From positions 29,038,642 through 29,102,641 of the forward strand of contig NC_089722.1 of NCBI RefSeq assembly GCF_035083965.1: a stretch of DNA of 64,000 nt. Reading direction: 5' to 3'. Positions 9,961 to 20,100 of the stretch are shown one piece after another. Origin of the DNA: Branchiostoma lanceolatum. Taxonomy: Eukaryota > Chordata > Leptocardii > Amphioxiformes > Branchiostomatidae. The notes beneath the pieces were generated by a model that was not told the origin of the DNA, searched no databases, and saw only the letters and a program-made list of their open reading frames with translations. Numbering within the stretch: the first letter of the stretch is position 1; each line of letters begins with the position of its first letter. A program made the position numbers and the translations under genes.

Positions 9961-11052
9961 TCACACTGGCTGTGGTGAGATATGCCCGGCAGTTTGTGTC
10001 CTACAGCATGTCGGTAACAGACGGGAGACGCCTTCCCTAAATCGCGGAGAGCAGTAGGCGTACAGGAATGGGTTTATAGCCGAGTTGGCCCACAATAACC
10101 AATCCAGCGCCGTAAAACCCATGGAGTAATAGTCTATACACGAGACACATTGGGACAGAATCATCGTTCCGATCATGTAGGGACACCAGCAGACGAAGAA
10201 CACCAACAGAAGGACGGTCAAGTTGACGGCCAATCGTCGGTGAAACATCTTGGAAAGCTCCGTCGGGATGCCTTGGCTATCCGTGGAACTCGGTCGTCGT
10301 CGGAACCAGCGGATGGCATGGCAGTACACTTTTGAGTACAGGAACGAAAGCAAAGCGAGAGGGACGACAAATTCCAGGAAAGACATGGTGAAGGTGTACG
10401 CGGCACTTCGCAGGGGAAAGTCGGCCTCGCAGCGATTCATCTTGATCGGGCTAACTCCGGCCAGAACGTCCCACAGTATGATGGCGGGACCGTACATCAG
10501 AAAGGCAAGAATCCAGGTACAAGCGATCAAAACCAACTTCATACGGAAAGTTTTTGCGCGATGTTTGTGTGGCTTCACGATCTGCAGGTACCTGTCAAAG
10601 CTGATCAGCACCATGGATAGTACCGACTCCGAACAGGCCGTGAAGTCCACAAGGAGCCACGCCTTGCACAACGTCTGCGACAAAGGCCAGTAGCCTACTA
10701 TATTCTCCGCGATAGTAAAAGGCATGGAGATCGCCCCTACCATAAGGTCTGCCACGGCCAAGTTGAGGATGTAGACATCGCCTGTACATCGGAGTTTTCC
10801 GTCTTTGGCGAAGACAGCGATAGCTAGAACGTTTCCCGCGATGGTAACTGCGCTGATACAACTGAAGAACGTGTTGAGAACGATAGTCCCTGGGCCGGCC
10901 ATAACGTTAGTTACCTCCGAACTTCCTATCCTGGCAAAAGAGCTTGTACAGCTCCTAGCAGCGCGTGCAAAGTCCTCACGACATGCGCCTAATACCAGTC
11001 GACAGTAATGGCTTTTATCCAAATGACTTAAGTTCTTCCTGTCAGGCCTCAA
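9961..11052 (-). CDS. Histamine H3/H4-like aminergic GPCR, intronless
   Basis: A single open frame of 363 aa with seven membrane segments. Class A landmarks are visible: N74 (1.50), D102 (2.50), C129 pairing with C208, D136 (3.32, the amine anchor), DRY at 153-155, W180 (4.50), P231 (5.50), CWCPY at 288-292 and NPFLY at 327-331. E227 four residues before P231 is position 5.46, an acidic residue used by histamine H3/H4 receptors. YGPAI in TM4 and WLLWANSA in TM7 also fit H3/H4 rather than muscarinic receptors. The first ~50 residues lack a clear family match; M51, just before TM1, is a possible alternative start. The third intracellular loop is short (about 25 residues). The histamine ligand and Gi coupling are inferred. 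An orphan amine receptor of the expanded invertebrate H3-like clade is the main alternative. Confidence 0.92.
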   Translation of the reverse strand: MRPDRKNLSHLDKSHYCRLVLGACREDFARAARSCTSSFARIGSSEVTNVMAGPGTIVLNTFFSCISAVTIAGNVLAIAVFAKDGKLRCTGDVYILNLAVADLMVGAISMPFTIAENIVGYWPLSQTLCKAWLLVDFTACSESVLSMVLISFDRYLQIVKPHKHRAKTFRMKLVLIACTWILAFLMYGPAIILWDVLAGVSPIKMNRCEADFPLRSAAYTFTMSFLEFVVPLALLSFLYSKVYCHAIRWFRRRPSSTDSQGIPTELSKMFHRRLAVNLTVLLLVFFVCWCPYMIGTMILSQCVSCIDYYSMGFTALDWLLWANSAINPFLYAYCSPRFREGVSRLLPTCCRTQTAGHISPQPV

Positions 11053-12734
11053 AGTGAATACGATCAGTCACCAGTAGTCGGATGGCATTGGTCGGGTCCG
11101 CTGAGAAATACGCTAAAGCAATATACTTAACAGGTGGCCCTTGTACAGTAATCGGATGTTATAGATAGGGGCATGACCAATCATTTTAGAGCGCATGATT
11201 GACGTGGTTCTAGATGTGAGAAAGCATGGACGTCATTTTGATTGTTTTGCCATCTGCATATTTACCTCAATCTTGGCAGTCTCCAATTTTAACTCCGCAG
11301 AATGCATACATATTTGCCTACACTCAGACTTGGTTGAAATACTATATTACACAATCTACACAATTTGTGTGATAAATGTAATGGCGTCTACAATGGTAGA
11401 TTCTATGTCTATGAGGTATTGTTTGCCCGAAATTTAAGACTCTAGCATGCCCTAGAGAAATCACTTTTACCGAAATTCAAAGCCCCGTTACCTCAACCTC
11501 TTGACTTCCGTCACTAAGAGAGGAAATGCATCCGCCATAAAACGATTTATCAAACCAATCTCTTCCCCAGAGGTAAACCAATAGTGGCAAAATGTTTGCT
11601 CAAGAAAATTGAAGCTGTAAAAGGCTGTTGTTGGATAGAAGGGCTGTTCCAAGAAGTTGGGGGTAACGTGAGATCATGGAACGGCAAAAGCAGCGGTGTC
11701 TACTTAAAAGCAACACGGGAGTGTAAAGCAAAGATACAAATGGCGGGGGTGTGGGGGTTAGGAGGGGGGCTATTGTAAAGCTACCATGCCATTTTGCCTC
11801 TACCATTCCGAAAGTGACAAGCCGTTGTAAGGTACTTGAAGTTTGCTATCATATGATGGAATAGTAATCATCTAGATGTCATCTATACATATAAATTGCA
11901 GGAGACAAACCTGCATGATTGAGTATATGTAGACCATGAGCTAATGAAAAAGCTTCGCCCTGTTCAACTGCTTTTTTAGACCATAAGACAGAGGCTTCTG
12001 ATTGCAATTTAACACAGTACATAAGGCTGTAACTGTAGAGTCCTGCCTTTGGGGACACATTGCCATCAGCAGATACATGACACAGTGCTGTTTTCAATAC
12101 CAGCTGAATACTTCTAGCTGGAGCTTTATCACACAGGTGCAAATAGTTGTTTCCTCAGAAAAAGTTGAGCATGCTTTGAAGAGCTGAGGACTACCCTAGG
12201 GTGACTTGTCACATATTTCAGATATTCAACCTTCACTTTTATTTATGTTCAACAAGCATGCAATGTAATTCTGTATGTGTAGTAATTTACTAATTCAGTA
12301 ATTGAGTGAAACACAAGTTGTCTTTAAATTTACATGTACCACAAAGAGACATGTTAAGTCGACTTACCCAGCTCAACCTGTTCTTTGTAAAACTTCTGTT
12401 CATTTAAAAAAAATTGCCCTGGAATATTTCAAATCATCAAACAACATTCCTATTACTGGATTACTCATGGTAAAAATGAGATAGTTTCTTTGTAAACTTG
12501 GTGTTTTATTGCCATAAAACTGGTATTGTGGTACAGTGTGCAATAAATGACATGGGAATATCAACAAACTGTTCTCATCTTACTTCTATAACTTTATGTG
12601 TGTCTGTACTGTACCATAGACATATCAAGTTATAACATGTATCACTCAACTACAAACCTTATTCATTCTTCCTTATACATGTACATAATATATATGAAGA
12701 TAATAACTGAACACAAGTACCACGTCTTCACAAG

Positions 12735-12800
12735 TCTTTAACCTTCTCCCTGGTGTCTAAACCCATAACCAACACAATGGCTACCTTAGCAGGCTGAATG
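12735..12800 (+). repeat. Dispersed TTCTCCCTG repeat, copy 2
   Basis: CTTTAACCTTCTCCCTGGTG and GGCTACCTTAGCAGGCTGAATG match copy 3 at 14747-14820 over most of its length. Confidence 0.75.
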
Positions 12801-12835
12801 TGAAGATACACATTCACTGTACAGTGGACAGTCTT

Positions 12836-12870
12836 TAAATTTATTTATTTATTCATTTATTTATTCATCT
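12836..12870. repeat. (ATTT)n simple repeat
   Basis: TTTATTTATTTATTCATTTA and continuation, a degenerate tetranucleotide repeat. Confidence 0.85.
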
Positions 12871-13405
12871 TCAGACAAGTGGGTAGCCCCATTTAACTTA
12901 TTAAAACAAATAACAGAGCATACCAGACAAAAGAATTCTCGGTTTGTTGACATTCACTCTTGCTTTTCTGTAACTTCCATTTTGGCCATAAGTTGCGTGA
13001 AACAATGTAATGTAGTTTTCTCCCTCGCCTAAACGAGTCTTTTATGGCTGACTTGTTCAAAAAGGGCTAAACATTCTCTTCTAAGTTCTAACCACAGACT
13101 ACTACAGTATGTAGGGACACAATTAGATATCATTTTCACTATGAAGGAGGAGATAGGGACATAAAGTCAGGCTTTTAGCTAGGATTTATAAACTGGGTGC
13201 CTAAAAAAAGTGGGGGTGCCAGACTTCCCCAATGGGTTCTATGGGAACACATGTACATATGAATGTAATTAGTAGGGAAACAGGGTCTCCTCTGCAAAAG
13301 GCGGACATCTAATTTCTTTGTTTTCTAAGCGTAGGGCATCCAGAGGACACCCTGACGCCATGCTAGCTAATAGCCTGCATCAAGTCCTCTTGGGCTGGAC
13401 ATAAT

Positions 13406-16307
13406 TTATGCAAATTTATCCTTGACGAAGATCTCCTCTGGTGGCAGGTTGGATCCCCTGATGAGCTCTTCCTCGATGTTCTCCAAGGCCCACTGGTGGT
13501 CAGTCACCTCCAGGGCCTCCCACTCCGCCTTAAACGCCTTGTTAGGGTCAGGGGGCATCGCCATGGCAGCACCAGACATCTGTTCCTGTAGGGACACCGC
13601 ACATGGGAATTTTAAGTCTGGTCCAAAGCTTTGTATTCTAGTTATGCTAGGGTCACATTTCCATATGCCCTTGCATACGTGCATCCATGATACAGTATTT
13701 CTTATAATTAAATCACACCTTTAACTGTTAAACCAGTAAATATGTCTACCAAAATTATTTTCCACGATGTCTTCAATTTCATTGTCTGTCTTTTGAGATA
13801 TTTCAGTGGTGTCTTTCCTTAGAAGAGCCACTACCATATACTTGACTTGACCACTATACTATGTATGTGAGGAATGGCAGGGGGCTACCACACATGCATG
13901 TATCTGCATGGACTGCATTCCTACTGCTTGAGAAGAAGTGATACTGTTGATTCACACTACCTGCATGACTCGCAATGTGACCACAGCATTGTTCCAAAAT
14001 ATTATCAATTTTATTACTTAAATGTATCTGTTTGGATGTTTGATGTACTGAGATATTCCAGTGGTGTATCTGCATGGACTGCTTGAAAAGTGATACTGTT
14101 GATTCACACTACCTGCATGACTCGTGACGTGTCCGCAGCGTTGTTCTCCCCCAGAATGAGGGTGTAGAAGCTCCGCAGTCCGAACACGTTCAGGAAGTAC
14201 CAGGAGACCGAGCTGACCCAGGAGGCGTCCAGCGACGGGAGGTCGACGCCGCGCTGCAGCATAGGCTTGAACCGCAGGGTCAGGGGGAAGGGAACCTGTG
14301 GAATAGATAAAAAGTGGTGAAAACATTATCCAATTTTTTTTTTTCAAATCATAGCAGGACAGTACATACATGTACTATGCTAAGGTTATCAAGAAAAGGA
14401 GAGTAAAATTTCTTGTTGTCAGGACTGGAATTTGAGATAGTTGTAACCACTTTTTTTACTTCTATTTAGGCCACACCGACTTGATCTTATGGATGACATC
14501 CTCTGGAGACCCCAAAACTAATGCGAGAGGGCAAAAAAAAACTGTGAAGGGATCCTGTGGAATAGTCATACAAGATACAGTAGAGAACTTTCAGCATTTA
14601 CACATGTACAAGTTCACACTGCACCAGTCCAGTATAAGGCGAAATACACATCAGACAAACATATCTCATACTGGTGACATAATGGACAATTGTGTTACCA
14701 TAGGGTAATGGTAGGTACATTACAACCCAATGAAGGCAGCTTACAAGCTCTTTAACCTTCTCCCTGCTGCCTAACGCATACAAATTTGGTACCAAACAGC
14801 TACCTTAGTAGGCTGAATGTTAAAACATGTACCTTTGTAGTGAGGAATCCAGAGAATGCCCAGTTGATCCATCCACCGATGACAATCATGGGGAGAACAC
14901 TGGTCAGGTTTCCCTTCAGCATGTCAGTCATCATGGTGGGGTCCGTCATGGGGTTCTTCATCACTGGTTTCCGCTTCTGCTTCTTGAAATAACCACTCTG
15001 AGGGAAAAATGTACAAGTCAGGTCATTTCTAGATCTGATTCTAAAAAAAGGTAAAGCAGTCATCATCAATTGAGGTGAAGCATGACACAGCCCAATATGA
15101 TGATGACGCTTTAAGTAGTGCAATGCGGCTTTGCTACGGCTCGCTTTTTGGACCAAGCACACCGGGTCACCCCTACTCTTCTGGATAAGCGTGTTGGGTT
15201 CTTTTACGTGCAGAGGTTTCACACTTGAGGCTTATGCTGTTAAATGTCAATAATATCATAGCTACATAGCATTATGGTAAGAGTGCTTAGCCCAGAACCC
15301 AGAGGCCCTGGGTTTGAATCCCCTGACATGCCACTGATGCTGTGCCCTTGGGAAAGGCACTTAAAACACAACATTCCTCAAACCACCCAGGTGTAAAAAT
15401 GGGTTGGGCAGGAAAGCAGCGAAAGGAGAGGGATGGGCTCCGCCTTCCAGTACAGTGCCCTAGTCACAGCAGATAACAACCCGCTGCCCCTATGGCCTCA
15501 AAAAGGCTGGTATGGGACTACCTTTGCCTTTACCCTTTAATATGACAGTTTAAAACGATAGTTAAAAATGTTTAACAAACCTCTTCTTCATTGAAGAAAT
15601 GTTTCCTCATAAGGAAGGACTGACGTGGGACATATTTCCCATGCTCCCTCAGTAGCCGGCTTCTAATGAGAGCCTGGCTGTCTGCAACCTGTGGAAAATC
15701 AGAAGGTAAAGCAGTTACATTTGAATCATCTAGTGAGGTGAAGCATAATGTTATTTTCTATTGGCTGACAATGTTATGTGGCTTGCCACACCCGCAATTG
15801 TATTCGGAAATGCACTACACTTGTCAACAAGTGCGCTTTGATTTTATATTGATTTTATTGCAATTGCGACGGTACAATACATGTGGAACACTGGCAGCTA
15901 CTGCAGGCGTCATGACCCACACGTCAAACATTACAGAACACATAGCAGTGTGATGGTGTGATGGGTTCTTTAACCTCAAGTTTCCCCTTCAATGGCATAA
16001 CGCCCTTTCTGAAGGAAAATTGATATAATTTAGTGGATTATAATGGTAGATATATGATATTATCTAATTAACTGTAGCACTCCTTACTATACTGCCTTTA
16101 CCAAAATTATGCAGTGTCATCTAAATTCTTCATAAATTCTGATTCACATCACTAAACACATACCTGCTGTAGCTCCACTTTCTTGTCTGACTGCAACAGA
16201 AGGCTGACATTGTGTCTGATAAGGCCCACGAGGAATGTGATGACGACAATGGGGATGAACACCCAGATTCGTATGGCTGGGTCCAACAACAATTCCGGGT
16301 CAGCCAT
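13406..16307 (-). CDS. EMC3: ER membrane protein complex subunit 3
   Basis: Five exons on the minus strand: 16307-16164, 15688-15581, 14997-14833, 14295-14113, 13585-13406. All end in phase 0, with GT-AG introns; the sum is 780 nt, 259 aa (human 261). EMC3 is the core membrane-insertase subunit of the ER membrane protein complex, of the Oxa1/YidC superfamily, inserting tail-anchored and polytopic proteins. Visible: [15 protein letters not shown] start, TM1 at about residues 13-31, the LLQSDKK cytosolic motif, [16 protein letters not shown] before TM2 (about 119-139), [11 protein letters not shown] in TM2, [20 protein letters not shown] in TM3, and a hydrophilic C-terminus with [15 protein letters not shown]. 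Conservation is very high throughout. It is divergent from the SEPTIN2-type gene. Intron 4 holds a duplicate of the exon-4 donor region. Confidence 0.97.
13899..13995 (-). repeat. Duplicate of the EMC3 exon 4 end and splice donor, inside intron 4
   Basis: Positions 13899-13995 match 14066-14144 with small indels. The copied part includes the last ~35 nt of exon 4 (degenerate), the CATGCAG/GTAGTGTG donor (exact) and about 25 nt of intron. The copied donor is at 13961/13960, 152 nt beyond the real one at 14113/14112. Confidence 0.85.
14471..14540 (+). repeat. Fragment related to the 7821-8216 MITE
   Basis: GATGACATCCTCTGGAGACC and CCAAAACTAATGCG match the left part of that element (TTGACATCCTCTGGGAACC, CTAAAACTGATGC). 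Confidence 0.6.
14747..14820 (+). repeat. Dispersed TTCTCCCTGCTGCC repeat, copy 3
   Basis: Near-consensus copy: CTTTAACCTTCTCCCTGCTG, TTTGGTACCAAACAGC, TACCTTAGTAGGCTGAATGT. It lies in EMC3 intron 3, 12 bp from exon 3. Confidence 0.8.
15040..15540. mobile_element. tRNA-derived SINE-like repeat in EMC3 intron 2
   Basis: Around 15270-15325 are A-box-like (TGGTAAGAGTGCTTAG) and B-box-like (GGGTTTGAATCCCC) RNA polymerase III promoter motifs. They are followed by TGCCCTTGGGAAAGGCACTT, shared with the SINE at 24441, and a TTTGCCTTTACC tail. The adjoining GGTAAAGCAGTC..GAGGTGAAGCATG module at 15050-15090 recurs at 15703-15750 and, inverted, at 52490-52535. Confidence 0.7.
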
Positions 16308-17165
16308 CTTGAAAAAAATTCTCCGGTCGCCCACGATTTTTCTGGTCAACTATACGGCACCTAAATGGCTAGGTGGTCGTCTAAATTGTTGTCAGAAGAA
16401 TTTACGTTCACTCAATATTCTACCGCAGAAGCACATGGGAAGAATGTGTCTTTACAGAACGCTTAAATCAACGGCGAAGCTGAAAATGTCAGAGAAAATA
16501 CGTCACTACCTCATGGACACCATTTTGTCGTGTCAAAGGTCATTATGTGGGGTTACTCACGGTCAACATTATTGCGCATGCCCAGACGAGCAACGGAAAC
16601 CAAAATGGCGGCGGGTCAGGACTGAAGTTCTAAAGTTTTCGTTGATTTTTGCTCACAGTTTTACACAAACCAGGCGGTTTCCAGCCCCTATCAGAGTATA
16701 TTGATTTCTTTATTTTGTATTTCACCATTTTATACGGATGGCAGACCACAGACAGGTAAGTTTTCAATGGCCCTTGCTGAGTTTTTCGACCAACTTTGAG
16801 CAGATGATTTGGAAAAATGTTCGCGCCTCCTAACTTCCGGCGGCGATTCCAATTATCTTTGATCCTAAATTTGACTTGCTGTGTGTTTATAAGCCCGTCA
16901 TCAAGAGTCTTCATCTGTCTTTTCCTCAGACATACGTTCTACAGGCCTAGATGATTCAAATTCTCTGTACTCACTTTGCCGTAACCTTTATTTACCACGC
17001 ACAGACGAGAGAGTAATTTGAGCGGGGGATTTTCAGGGTGTGTCTCGAAAATCGTATGTCATCACAAGTGGTCCCCGAATGATGTGATAAAGGAGGTAGC
17101 TAAAACTGAGCCCTTCTCATTGTCGATGTTTGAAGCACAGCCGTTGGAGTGTCAAACCTTACACA
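16308..17165. promoter_or_regulatory. Bidirectional promoter region EMC3 / SEPTIN2-type gene
   Basis: Divergent starts 858 bp apart. An NRF1-like TTGCGCATGCCC (about 16571) and a YY1-like CCAAAATGGCGGCGG (about 16599) lie together, and an ETS-like ACTTCCGG is near 16833. The EMC3 start itself sits in a YY1-like CAAGATGGC context. The motifs are read by eye; the promoter role is inferred from the head-to-head arrangement. Confidence 0.55.
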
Positions 17166-20100
17166 ATGTCTAAGCTATGGCAGGCAACGTACAAGAAACC
17201 GGAATATACGGTATGCCTTGGGCCTTTCGTGTCTATGTGGTAATTTATTCGTTTCTAACCCGCTGGCTCTGTTTTAACTACCGCCTTTTTATCACAAACA
17301 TGTCGGGGGCAAGGGCAGGAAGACATAGGCCAGGCCTCAACCAGTCCGGCAGTGTATCCACTGGATCTGTCTCGTTCATGAAGCCTTTTTTTCCATTTCA
17401 AGCTTTCAGGTGCCCCATTTTGTGGAATTGCTGTATCCAAACTTTATGCTATGTAGTTGTAAACAACAAAACGTAAAATCGTACCTGCAGCATTTGTAAT
17501 TTTTCACAACTTCCTGAGCTAACACTTTTTGGTGGAAAATTTATGCATGTAAACAAGACACTGTCAACTTGACTGTTTTTCTGTATCTTCTGTTTTGATC
17601 GCAACTTGATTGATAATTTCCAGTATCCCTTTTTTGTTTGTTCAACACACTTGAAAACATGTCCAACACAGGAAAAGTTTCACTTTCACACGGAATGGGG
17701 CACCTTACACATGCACAGAGCTCGAAATACTTTTCTGCGTACCAAAAATATTGCCGATATGAGACAGATTTTACCAACAACATCCACTTTCTTCTATTTT
17801 CATTGCATTGAACTTGAAGAGATTGTAGGAAATATACATCACACTGGAAACTGTAAATTTGGCATTTCAGTGATTTTACGGACAGTTGCAATCATAATTT
17901 ATAGCAGACAAAAATCGACATTTGTATGTACAGTACATGAACCAGTGCAGGTAAATGTCAAAAACACGATGTCATGCACAACTCCAGTTTTACCTGCTCT
18001 AACCTGCGTATGCAGTTGGTATTTCGAGCCCTGCATTCAATAAATAATCTTTTTCATTTCTCTTCTGTTTTTCGTCAGTCGGCTCGGGAAGCCATACGCA
18101 CCTCTGGGTTTTTCAGTGATGATCGTATTGCTAGTTCAAAGGTAACTTTTTCCTGATAATGCGGGTAAACCCATTTCACCCACCACCGCATTAACCAAAC
18201 CATTCAAGCTACGGGACATAAGGTGTAGAAAACCGGTAGCATCCATTTTGTGCTTTAATTAAAGTTCCCATGTTTTTGTATTTACATCTCTGTTTTCCTC
18301 TAGGTGCGTCGTTCACATCACTAATTCTGACCATCTCCCTGCTTTTCTCAATCCAATTCACCTCTCCTTTCCTCTCTTCAGTTTTTTTTCTAGCAGTTTA
18401 ATGTTGATTCAACAACCATTTGCATGCTCATGTTACTACATGTAGTTTAGACTCGTAGTCTCGTACTGTAGTGTAGTAGTGATACTGTACAGTCTTTGAT
18501 AGAAGTTGTTGCTACTTTGGTTGTTTTGAATAAAACTATTGGAGCAAATGTCTTCATGATTCAACTTCAATGTAATGAATGAAGACCGTTTTGCTCTTAG
18601 AATCTTCAAAGCTGTTATGTCTAGAAAAGACAACTTTTTATCAAAAGACAATCAACTTTCACTTGTAGATATCCCTCTTTCAGCTTTCCTGTACTGCTTT
18701 GCATTGTCTAACCTTGGTTTTCAAGTGTAGGTTTGGTCAGCCTAGCAAAATGCCACCTTCTTGCTGGCAGTAAGGTCTTGCTAGGGTATCCAAGCCTATT
18801 ACCTGCTAAACAAGGCTAGACATTGCTTAGAAGTTAGATCACTGTCTTGTATTCTATGATTAGTACTAATAGTAATAGTGTAAATGTTACTAGTTATACT
18901 TGTAGACTGTTTCTGTAGACAGCCTGTCAGTCAGTACAGTGTCCGTAGATCCCTTATTGTTCTCAAAACACAGTTTTGTGTTCTTCACTGTAGCAGTAGA
19001 TGCTATTTTTGTTAGTCTTTTCATTTATCCCCTACTTGGGAAAGGTTTGCTGTTCTTTGGATGAGTTATACTATTTCTGTCACCTATTTTCTGACGCAGA
19101 TAATTACGAGAAGTTGTGAGGGAAATATTTCAGCAAGAATGATTCCAGCAGCATCATTTGTTAAAAGAGCATTAAGTTGTGCAGTGATAGTAACAAAAGC
19201 AGGGGAGTAAAGGATGGAAAAGTTTTTAAAAAAGAAAAAGATAAAATTCAACTGACAGGTTGTCCTGGGAACTAACTTATTCTTCATATTGTTGCTCCCT
19301 GTTCCCTTGTTCTTCCTTTTTTTGCTCTCCGTGTTTGTGGATGCTCTCCATGTTCCAATGAATGACTTGCCGTGCGGATCCTTTCCCCCATGTGCACCGC
19401 AAAGCAGTTCGTGAATCCGGAGCAACCCGGCTATGTGGGCTTCGCCAACCTGCCCAACCAGGTGCATCGCAAGTCCGTCAAGAAGGGATTCGAGTTCACG
19501 CTGATGGTCGTTGGTAGGTTTCTAAACTTAAGCACACTGAAGTGGCCATTTTGGTACCAATTCTCTATTGTTTATTGGGTTAGGCAGCAGGGAGAAGGTT
19601 AAAGAAAAAATTACAAAAGCAAGTTAGTAACTTACAAGTGATGTTGATTTTAGAGAGGCAAAGCAAATTCTTTTAGTCTGGTTATACCTGAGAACAAGAT
19701 CATGTACTTATAGCTTATTGGGCCAGTGAATTTTTGAAAACTTTTTCAACACTGGCAATGCATTGTGATACAACTGTACTCACTGGTTAGTCATTTACAT
19801 GGTAGATGTACATGTATGATTCATATAATTGGAATGATTTCACTTGAAGTTGAAATTCTTGTGTTCTTAGTTCATCTGTTGACATTTGATTACACTTGTT
19901 TTTACTCAGCGGTTTGGTAAGTTGAGATGGGCATGTCGCCAAGCTTGTAGTCTAAAGCTGTGCTTGGCGGTTAGCCACAGTAGAGAAAATAGATTGTCAC
20001 ATTGTTTTGGCAAGGAATAGAGCCTGTGAATACAAGAGGATTTAGGATACAGGACAAGACCAGTTAGAACCATGTTACCCTGCCTTAAGAAAGTTCAGGG

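Larger units (their letters stand above)
11053..13405. other. Intergenic region between the GPCR 5' side and the EMC3 3' side
   Basis: The GPCR promoter must lie at the left end, but no clear motif is seen. The rest includes a dispersed repeat copy at 12735-12800, an (ATTT)n-like tract at 12836-12870, and probably the EMC3 3'UTR to the right. Short open frames show no coding character. Confidence 0.5.
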
